The position numbers were made by a program, and so were the translations under genes. Below, one piece after another: positions 1 through 5,183 of a stretch of 7,420 bases of DNA. Below the pieces are notes generated by a model. The model saw nothing but the letters and a program-made list of their open reading frames with translations, ran no database searches and was not told the DNA's origin. The stretch comes from JBAYJT01 sp041664965 (lineage in GTDB: Bacteria; Pseudomonadota; Gammaproteobacteria; UBA9339): positions 1 through 7,420 of the forward strand of contig JBAYJT010000057.1 of NCBI GenBank assembly GCA_041664965.1. Reading direction: 5' to 3'. How positions within the stretch are numbered: the first letter of the stretch is position 1; every line of letters begins with the position of its first letter.

Positions 1-344
1 AATCCAATCGGATCTTTTTGCTGCGATTTAATTTCAAGTTCAAAACCTTTTTTAATATTGTTCCGTTCATTTACAATAGCGGCCAAAACAAAACGCCACT
101 CTGGCAACTTCTTCACCAACGTTAATCTCAACTTAGTAACATCTAAAATTATCTCGCCAGCCATGTCCGAACTTAACTTAATAATTTTATCTTGGCGCGG
201 ACGAAGAGTTGCAGAAACACGCTGATCAACCGCACAGACCAAAGCAACTCCACCATAAAGCACTACATGTTCGCCAATAAGCATCAAACTTCCCGGTGCC
301 GAGGCTTTGTATTCTTTTTGATCGCTAGATAATTTGGACGGCAT
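1..344 (-). CDS. GHMP-family kinase, probable mevalonate-pathway enzyme (N-terminal part, cut by window edge)
   Basis: The first 114 codons are visible and the gene continues past the left edge. Residues 14-27 read ASAPGSLMLIGEHV, the N-terminal GHMP motif in which a Pro-Gly-Ser turn and Gly-Glu-His line the substrate pocket; the stretch after it (LYGGVALVCAVDQRV) is also typical. This form resembles mevalonate or phosphomevalonate kinases, not diphosphomevalonate decarboxylase, whose start normally carries an Asn-Ile-Ala/Lys-Tyr-Trp-Gly-Lys pattern. The ATP-binding Gly/Ser loop and the third motif lie outside the window, so the exact substrate cannot be decided. The ATG at 344 lies inside the 3' end of the upstream kinase gene (20-bp overlap), and GAGGAAG just before it is a good ribosome binding site, so translation is probably coupled. 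Cytoplasmic enzyme of isoprenoid precursor synthesis by inference from family and neighbour. Confidence 0.8.
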   Translation of the reverse strand, partial: MPSKLSSDQKEYKASAPGSLMLIGEHVVLYGGVALVCAVDQRVSATLRPRQDKIIKLSSDMAGEIILDVTKLRLTLVKKLPEWRFVLAAIVNERNNIKKGFELEIKSQQKDPIG

Positions 345-1368
345 GTTCTTCCTCTTTTAAATCCAAAATTGCATAATTATATTCTTGTATTAAACTTTCT
401 AATTCTGCCCTATTCTTCCCCATTACCAACAAAATTCCAGCATTATTTCCAAAAGCAGCTCCAGCGCCGCAAATTTTCGCCGCCATACCACTTTTTTCTA
501 CCTTCCGTATAAAACCCTTAACCCGCTCTGGAACCACCGAAATTCGCTCTAAAAGGCTTTCATTAGCTTTGATACATTTTTGTGCATTTCGGAAGTCAGT
601 TTTTTCAAACGCCTCTCGTAATTCTAAAGTCACAGCGCTAAATTCAGCAACTAAACTTTTATCAGCCAAATATTTCCGAGCCACATTCACGCTAGCACCC
701 GTCGAGCATTCCGGCTGACCACTATAAACAAAAAACATAGGTAAATCAGAATTGGTGATGTTTTCAGCCCTTCCGTCTTGAAATAATACTGTCCCGCCAT
801 GCATTGCCAAATACAAATCTAAGCCGCTAGATCTACCATGCTGTAAATTTTCAATCTCGCGCCCATATGCAAAATAATCATCTAATTTCAAAGGTAGAGA
901 AAAATAATTCACTAAAGAATGCAATAAACTAATAATACTCGCTGCCGAAGATCCCATACCCGATCCAAGCGGTATTGTGGATTCTATTTTTATGGATATT
1001 TTATTTTGAAGAAGAATAGAAAAGCGTTCCAAACAATCTGCTAATAAATATAGCAAAAGCTCGCTCGGATGCGCCAGTACTTGTTCAATACTTATTTTGT
1101 TTTCTAAATACTCTTGATAGCGCTTGGATATTTCTGTACGCAAACGCCTCAAATCTTCCCCCTTTAACTCAGAATGGAAATTTAAAGCGCTGGAATCAAA
1201 AATTATACTATTCGTAAGATTTTTATCTTCAGTAATACTAGTCGTGGCATAGCGATTCACAGCCATCGCCAATGCCGGCGCGCCACACAAAACAGCATGC
1301 TCGCCAGATAAAATTACTTTGCCTGGGGACCGTGTTCGAAAAGTTTTTTTAAATAGTTGTTCATTCAT
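325..1368 (-). CDS. Mevalonate kinase-like GHMP kinase
   Basis: A 347-residue cytoplasmic kinase, the usual length for bacterial and archaeal mevalonate kinases, expected to phosphorylate mevalonate with ATP on the way to IPP. All three GHMP motifs are visible: SPGKVILSGEHAV at 14-26 (Lys17, Glu23, His24); the ATP-loop PLGSGMGSSAA at 133-143; and the C-terminal KICGAGAAFGNNAG at 298-311. HGRSSGLD at 177-184 matches the mevalonate kinase pattern HGxPSGxD, and Asp184 is the likely catalytic base. The third motif is unusual: the common Gly-Gly-Gly-Gly run is replaced by Ala-Ala-Phe-Gly-Asn-Asn. Phosphomevalonate kinase is a less likely alternative, because the HG..SG.D signature points to mevalonate kinase. 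The ATG at 1368 has no clear Shine-Dalgarno. The gene follows lspA after 94 bp and overlaps the next GHMP kinase by 20 bp, so the two kinases form a translational unit. Confidence 0.8.
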   Translation of the reverse strand: MNEQLFKKTFRTRSPGKVILSGEHAVLCGAPALAMAVNRYATTSITEDKNLTNSIIFDSSALNFHSELKGEDLRRLRTEISKRYQEYLENKISIEQVLAHPSELLLYLLADCLERFSILLQNKISIKIESTIPLGSGMGSSAASIISLLHSLVNYFSLPLKLDDYFAYGREIENLQHGRSSGLDLYLAMHGGTVLFQDGRAENITNSDLPMFFVYSGQPECSTGASVNVARKYLADKSLVAEFSAVTLELREAFEKTDFRNAQKCIKANESLLERISVVPERVKGFIRKVEKSGMAAKICGAGAAFGNNAGILLVMGKNRAELESLIQEYNYAILDLKEEEHAVQII

Positions 1369-1421
1369 TGAATGGAGATTTTAACGCGGATGGAAGTAGA
1401 AAAACATGTCTACACGATTTC

Positions 1422-1449
1422 CTTATAAATCAATGAGTTATATTTTGAA
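1422..1449 (-). promoter_or_regulatory. Weak candidate promoter for the GHMP kinase pair
   Basis: In the 94-bp gap between lspA and the mevalonate kinase-like gene, the minus strand reads TTCAAA (1449-1444), a 16-bp spacer and TATAAG (1427-1422), matching the sigma-70 consensus at 4/6 and 5/6 positions. A start near 1415 would leave a leader of about 47 nt. The region is AT-rich, so such matches arise easily; the kinases may instead be read only from the ileS promoter. Confidence 0.25.
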
Positions 1450-1462
1450 ATTACTTTAAGGT

Positions 1463-2011
1463 TTATTTTCTATGCTCACGCCGAAAAAGTTCAATAATCA
1501 GCAAAATAGCTCCTATACAAATAGCGCTATCGGCGATATTAAATGCTGGCCAATGCCAATTGTGCCAATAAAAATCAAGGAAATCACGCACGTGTCCATA
1601 CGCAATGCGATCTATGAGATTCCCAATCGCTCCACTCAAGATAAGCATCAAAGAAAGTTTTGTTAAAACGCGACCTGGCGGAGAACGGAAGAGCCATAAA
1701 ATAATCATTAAACCCACTACAGAAGCAATTCCACCAAAAAGCCATTCTTGCCAACCGTTGGCTTTTTCTAGAATGCTAAACGCAGCTCCTGTGTTATAAA
1801 TAAAGAAAATATTAAAATATGACGTAACTGGATAAGAAATTTCCGGCAAAAAATATGTTCCAACCAAAAACTTGGAATATTGATCCAAAACTAAAATAAA
1901 CAAGGCGAACAAAAGCCAGACAAAACTAGATTTTAACGTCGCATGATGGGCACTTACTTGATATTCAGTCCTGGGAAAATATTCTTTCTTTTTTCGACTA
2001 AATTTAGACAT
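1463..2011 (-). CDS. lspA: Lipoprotein signal peptidase (signal peptidase II)
   Basis: Inner-membrane aspartic protease that removes the signal peptide of prolipoproteins after the lipobox cysteine has received its diacylglyceryl group. The 182-residue protein shows the family landmarks: LDQYSK at 42-47, NTGAAFS at 73-79, NLIDR at 131-135 and FNIADSA at 157-163. Asp134 and Asp161 are the catalytic pair, 27 residues apart as in E. coli LspA. Four membrane segments are evident at about 28-46, 86-108, 116-133 and 156-176. The start was chosen at the ATG at 2011 because a strong Shine-Dalgarno precedes it; the frame is open further upstream but only inside ileS. The N-terminus carries about 27 extra polar, basic residues (SRKKK at 5-9) compared with the E. 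coli protein of about 164 residues. It overlaps the ileS stop by 8 bp, the common ileS-lspA arrangement. Confidence 0.97.
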   Translation of the reverse strand: MSKFSRKKKEYFPRTEYQVSAHHATLKSSFVWLLFALFILVLDQYSKFLVGTYFLPEISYPVTSYFNIFFIYNTGAAFSILEKANGWQEWLFGGIASVVGLMIILWLFRSPPGRVLTKLSLMLILSGAIGNLIDRIAYGHVRDFLDFYWHNWHWPAFNIADSAICIGAILLIIELFRREHRK

Positions 2012-4913
2012 AAATACGCTCCTCCCCTGCGCTACTTTGCAATTCAGCTTCAATATTTTTAACACAACGACCGCAAAACTCTGGGTACTCAGCATGAGAA
2101 CCCACGTCTTGGATGTGATACCAACAGCGATTACACTTAGGATATTCTGATCCTTTGGCCTCAACACTAAGCTCCGAGCCATCTTGAAGCAGTTTTATTT
2201 CTACGCTCGAAACATTAAAAATAAATCTTAGCTCATTAACTTTTTCTTTTTCATTCCAGAATTTTTCTAAAAGATTTTTAGTGTTTGCAGAACAAGAAAT
2301 TCTCAAATCTAAAGTAGGATTATGTCCCAAAGGTTTTGCTAAACTGGGCAAGCGCTGCTCTTCTAATTTTTGGTTTATATCTGCTCTAAGTTTACTAATC
2401 TCGAACCACTCTGCATCAGTGATATTTCCAGAAAATTCTTTTTCTTTCTTCTCATACCAACCATTCAAAAGCACTGATTCTTTTTCGCGGCAACTTGGGA
2501 ATTCTTGCCACATTTTTAACATTTCTTGCCAAATTTCTTCTGCTGTAAAACTTAAGACCGGCGCGATAATGCGCGCTATAATTTGTAAGATATGAAATAA
2601 AGCGGTTTGCGCTGATCTTCTACCTAAGCTATCTTTCGACATAGTATAGAGGCGGTCTTTCAAGGTACTAAAATAAATATTGCTTAACATTCCTAAGTCA
2701 GCCGCCAAAGAATTAAAAATCAAGTGAATATCCCATTTGCCTTCCGCATGCATATATTCATAACTAAAAAGTTTCTTGGCTTTCTCTTGCAAAGTTAACA
2801 TCTGCCTAACTGCAAAGCGATCTAGTTCCAACAAATCTTTTCCAGCTAGCAAATTTTTATTTGGATCGAAATCACACATATTGCCTAAAGCATAGCGAGC
2901 TGTATTGCGAATAAGGCGATAAACGTCGACTACGCGTTGTAAAATTTCAGGAGATGCCGCAAGTTCATCATACATGTAAAGCGAAGAAGCCCAGAGGCGC
3001 ATTATATCGGCACCATATTTATTAAGCATTTCCTCAGGAAACATCACGTTTCCGAGTGATTTTGACATTTTGCGACCTTGTGCGTCGACCGTCATACCGT
3101 GTGTAATCACTGTGAAATATGGAGCAGCTTTAGTATCTTTATAAAGCGCTAACGCTGTCAAAAGTGAAGACTGAAACCAACCACGATATTGATCGCCGCC
3201 TTCCAAGTAAATATTAGCTATGGGTTGTCCATGCTTTATGCTTTCCGGATAAAGTTCTCTTTGCTCTTTAGAATAAATTTCGTTTTGCTTTAAAACACAA
3301 AAATGTGAAACACCAGAATCAAACCAAACGTCCAACGTATCTTGGCTTTTTACATAATCATCAGCAGAATATTGAGGGGCATGTTCTTTTAAAAAAGCTT
3401 TTTCATCTAAATTATGCCAAAACTCAATACCTTCATGTTCAACACCAATCGCGACCTGTTCAAGCAAGTTTAAAGTTTCTGGATGCATTTCGGCACTTTC
3501 TTTATGTAAAAAAAGCGCCATAGGAGTTCCCCAAGTACGCTGCCTGGAAATACACCAATCCGGACGATTCGTTAACATATCACGAATGCTTTCTAAACCG
3601 CGCTTTGGTAACCAAGCAACGTGCTCTATAGCCTCCAAGGCTCTTTGCCGCAAACTATCTTTTTCACCAATTTTACCCATTTTAATAAACCACTGCTCCG
3701 TAGCTCTAAAAATGAGCGGCTTTTTATGGCGCCAACAATGTGGATAACTATGCTCTACAGTAGATGCAGCAAGCAAATTTCCTCTCGCCCGTAAAAGTTC
3801 AATTACCTTTTCATTAGCATTAAAAACGCTCTCTCCTGCAAAAAACTCTACATCTTTTTTAAATTTACCATGTGCATCCACAGGATTTACAACTGGTAAG
3901 TTATATTTTTCTCCAACTCTAAAATCATCTTGACCGTGCGCTGGGGCTGTGTGTACGGCTCCAGTACCCGCATCTAAACCAACATGATCACCTAAAATAA
4001 TTGGCACTTTTTTATCTAAAAACGGATGTAAAAGTTCTTTGTGCTCTAATTCTTTACCTAAAACGCTTTTTTGGATTTGATAAGCATTTTCAGAAATGGC
4101 ATAACGTTGCATGGTACTTGGCACTAGCTCTTCGGCGATAATTAGAGTTTCTTTCCATTCTGGCACAAAAACAAAAGCATATTTTATTTCCGGATGCAGC
4201 GCTACAGCCTCGTTGGCTGGTAGTGTCCAAGGAGTTGTCGTCCAAATTGGTACAGTGAATTTATTATCTAGCGAACGAAAGCGTACATCGATGGAAGGCG
4301 ATGTTTTGTTAATGTATTCAACTTCTGCTTCCGCTAAAGCTGAACCACAGGCCGTGCACCAATAAACTGGCTTAAAGCCCCTCTCTACATAGCCATTGGC
4401 AATAATTTTAGCTAAAGCCCGAATAACATTGGCTTCATACTTGGGCTGCATTGTCGCATAATAATTATCCCAATCAGCCAATATTCCGAGCCGCTGAAAA
4501 GCTGCTTTTTGCAAATCAATCTGCTCTCTAGCATAGCTACGGCATTTGGCTGCAAATTCTGCCTTGCTTAATTTATCTCCTGCACGACCAAATTTCTTCT
4601 CAACGTTAATTTCAATCGGCAGACCGTGACAGTCCCAACCTGGAATGTAAGAAATAGAGCGTCCCAAAAGCATTTCAGCTTTATTTACTATATCTTTATA
4701 AATTTTATCGGCAGCGTGCCCTAAATGAATAGAACCGTTCGCATAAGGCGGGCCATCGTGAAATACGAAAGTATTGTCATCTTTTTTAGAAACTTTCTCG
4801 TACAAAGCATCTCGCGCTTTAAGAGGCCAAATTATTTCCTCTCTCTTCGGCAAATCTGCCTTCATAGCAAAATTAGTTTCCGGAAGATGTACGTAATTGT
4901 TTTTTTGGTTCAT
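2004..4913 (-). CDS. ileS: Isoleucyl-tRNA synthetase
   Basis: Class I aminoacyl-tRNA synthetase that charges tRNA-Ile with isoleucine in the cytoplasm and hydrolyses mischarged valine. The 969-residue length is close to the E. coli enzyme (about 940). In order: DGPPYANG at 53-60 followed by the HIGH-type motif HLGH at 63-66; GWDCHGLPIE at 92-101; WCTACGSALAEAEVEY at 185-200; the CP1 editing domain with TTTPWTLPAN at 225-234 and HTAPAHGQDDF at 321-331; DVWFDSG at 528-534; GGDQYRGWFQ at 572-581; and the KMSKS loop at 615-619. The anticodon-binding helical domain follows, ending in a zinc knuckle with Cys927, Cys930, Cys947 and Cys950. This layout is that of the bacterial type with the C-terminal zinc site. 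No key residue is missing. The ATG at 4913 has AGGA about 9 nt before it. ribF, which usually precedes ileS in gammaproteobacteria, is not here; a divergent ankyrin gene takes its place. Confidence 0.99.
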   Translation of the reverse strand: MNQKNNYVHLPETNFAMKADLPKREEIIWPLKARDALYEKVSKKDDNTFVFHDGPPYANGSIHLGHAADKIYKDIVNKAEMLLGRSISYIPGWDCHGLPIEINVEKKFGRAGDKLSKAEFAAKCRSYAREQIDLQKAAFQRLGILADWDNYYATMQPKYEANVIRALAKIIANGYVERGFKPVYWCTACGSALAEAEVEYINKTSPSIDVRFRSLDNKFTVPIWTTTPWTLPANEAVALHPEIKYAFVFVPEWKETLIIAEELVPSTMQRYAISENAYQIQKSVLGKELEHKELLHPFLDKKVPIILGDHVGLDAGTGAVHTAPAHGQDDFRVGEKYNLPVVNPVDAHGKFKKDVEFFAGESVFNANEKVIELLRARGNLLAASTVEHSYPHCWRHKKPLIFRATEQWFIKMGKIGEKDSLRQRALEAIEHVAWLPKRGLESIRDMLTNRPDWCISRQRTWGTPMALFLHKESAEMHPETLNLLEQVAIGVEHEGIEFWHNLDEKAFLKEHAPQYSADDYVKSQDTLDVWFDSGVSHFCVLKQNEIYSKEQRELYPESIKHGQPIANIYLEGGDQYRGWFQSSLLTALALYKDTKAAPYFTVITHGMTVDAQGRKMSKSLGNVMFPEEMLNKYGADIMRLWASSLYMYDELAASPEILQRVVDVYRLIRNTARYALGNMCDFDPNKNLLAGKDLLELDRFAVRQMLTLQEKAKKLFSYEYMHAEGKWDIHLIFNSLAADLGMLSNIYFSTLKDRLYTMSKDSLGRRSAQTALFHILQIIARIIAPVLSFTAEEIWQEMLKMWQEFPSCREKESVLLNGWYEKKEKEFSGNITDAEWFEISKLRADINQKLEEQRLPSLAKPLGHNPTLDLRISCSANTKNLLEKFWNEKEKVNELRFIFNVSSVEIKLLQDGSELSVEAKGSEYPKCNRCWYHIQDVGSHAEYPEFCGRCVKNIEAELQSSAGEERIYV
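2019..2027 (-). promoter_or_regulatory. Ribosome binding site of lspA inside the ileS 3' end
   Basis: The minus strand reads GGGGAGGAG, 7 nt before the lspA ATG at 2011. These bases also encode the Gly-Glu-Glu near the C-terminus of IleS. This strong site decides the lspA start over the longer open frame and, with the 8-bp overlap, indicates coupled translation. Confidence 0.85.
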
Positions 4914-4948
4914 CTAAAAAATCCTATCTTTTTGCATAAGTTACAGCT

Positions 4949-4962
4949 TATTAGCACTAATA
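4949..4962. promoter_or_regulatory. 14-bp palindrome, possible operator between divergent promoters
   Basis: TATTAG and CTAATA form perfect 6-bp arms around a central CA. It overlaps the -35 box of the candidate plus-strand promoter and lies just downstream of the inferred ileS transcription start, so a dimeric regulator bound here could affect both directions. It could also be a chance palindrome in AT-rich DNA. Confidence 0.3.
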
Positions 4963-4979
4963 TTTTGAGTACTTATATT
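4951..4979 (+). promoter_or_regulatory. Candidate distal plus-strand promoter toward the mini-ORF and ankyrin gene
   Basis: TTAGCA (4951-4956, 4/6) and TATATT (4974-4979, 5/6) are 17 bp apart. The -10 box occupies almost the same bases as the ileS -10 box on the other strand, so the two promoters would overlap and exclude one another. A start near 4986 would place the mini-ORF at 5033 about 47 nt into the transcript. Confidence 0.3.
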
Positions 4980-5003
4980 AAACTTTAACACGTTTTTTGC
5001 CAA
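4975..5003 (-). promoter_or_regulatory. Candidate promoter of the ileS-lspA operon
   Basis: On the minus strand TTGGCA (5003-4998, 5/6 to the -35 consensus) and TAATAT (4980-4975, 4/6 to the -10) are separated by exactly 17 bp. Transcription would start near 4968, giving a leader of about 54 nt to the ileS ATG. It is the best sigma-70 match seen upstream of ileS, but it is by-eye evidence in AT-rich DNA. Confidence 0.45.
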
Positions 5004-5032
5004 AAAGAAGCAACATTTATCCCGGAGGATCA

Positions 5033-5065
5033 ATGACAAAAACAACTTATTTTGAGATATTTTAA
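5033..5065 (+). CDS. Possible 10-residue leader peptide or upstream ORF (MTKTTYFEIF)
   Basis: A perfect Shine-Dalgarno, CCCGGAGGA at 5021-5029, stands 4-5 nt before an ATG that opens only ten codons (MTKTTYFEIF) before TAA. This is the strongest ribosome binding site on the plus strand in the window, placed in front of a peptide too short to fold. It could be an upstream ORF regulating the ankyrin gene 118 bp downstream, the relic of a decayed gene, or chance. The codons do not show a run of a single amino acid, so classic amino-acid attenuation is not suggested; only one Ile codon is present, so a link to ileS is not supported either. No family is recognised. Confidence 0.25.
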   Translation: MTKTTYFEIF

Positions 5066-5071
5066 AAATAT
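5057..5071. repeat. 15-bp A/T palindrome at the mini-ORF stop codon
   Basis: ATATTTT and AAAATAT form perfect 7-bp arms around one central A and cover the mini-ORF's TAA. It contains only A and T, so it would make a weak RNA hairpin; it could be a protein-binding site or simply AT-rich background. Confidence 0.25.
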
Positions 5072-5108
5072 AACATGTGAGTTGCTTCAATATTCCATTT
5101 AAGATTTC

Positions 5109-5142
5109 CTTAATTTACCTTACATCAAGTATCTGATATATT
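5109..5142 (+). promoter_or_regulatory. Candidate proximal promoter of the ankyrin gene with CTTAA-type direct half-sites
   Basis: TGATATATT at 5134-5142 is an extended -10 (TGn plus TATATT). Seventeen bases upstream, TTTACC (5114-5119) is a 4/6 -35 match. Overlapping it are direct half-sites CTTAAT (5109-5114) and CTTACA (5119-5124). Tandem CTTAA half-sites at the -35 of effector genes resemble the PmrA response-regulator sites known from Legionella and Coxiella. However, the half-sites here are 10 bp apart, not the usual 11, and the second is imperfect. A start near 5149 would give a leader of about 35 nt. Confidence 0.4.
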
Positions 5143-5183
5143 TTTAACTTAAAGTAAGCGCTTCAAGAATTTAATGAGGTTTT

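Larger units (their letters stand above)
5007..5088 (+). repeat. 8-bp inverted repeat enclosing the mini-ORF
   Basis: GAAGCAAC at 5007-5014 is the exact reverse complement of GTTGCTTC at 5081-5088, with 66 bases between that contain the Shine-Dalgarno and whole mini-ORF at 5033-5065. In RNA this would be a long-range 8-bp stem. The flanking bases do not extend the pairing. It may be a cis-acting leader structure or may be coincidental. Confidence 0.35.

Noticed and set aside
1401..1418. Possible hairpin GTAGA...TCTAC in the lspA-kinase gap, considered as a terminator
   Set aside because: Only a 5-bp stem with an 8-base loop, AT-rich, and no following T-run in the direction of transcription.
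1451..1460. The 10-mer CTTAAAGTAA occurs here (minus strand) and at 5148-5157 (plus strand), both before genes
   Set aside because: Two copies of an AT-rich 10-mer in 7.4 kb could be chance, and their positions relative to the proposed promoters differ.
1472..1799. Two overlapping plus-strand frames of 64 codons each
   Set aside because: They lie antisense to lspA, which has all its catalytic motifs, and their translations show no domain pattern.
2012..2182. Upstream extension of the lspA frame by 57 codons
   Set aside because: It lies wholly inside ileS, and the ATG at 2011 has a strong Shine-Dalgarno; the extension does not resemble LspA.
2281..4988. Several plus-strand frames of 72-104 codons opposite or overlapping ileS
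   Set aside because: Antisense shadows of a fully motif-supported ileS, without convincing ribosome binding sites or recognisable domains. The last one also runs into the intergenic region but looks no better.
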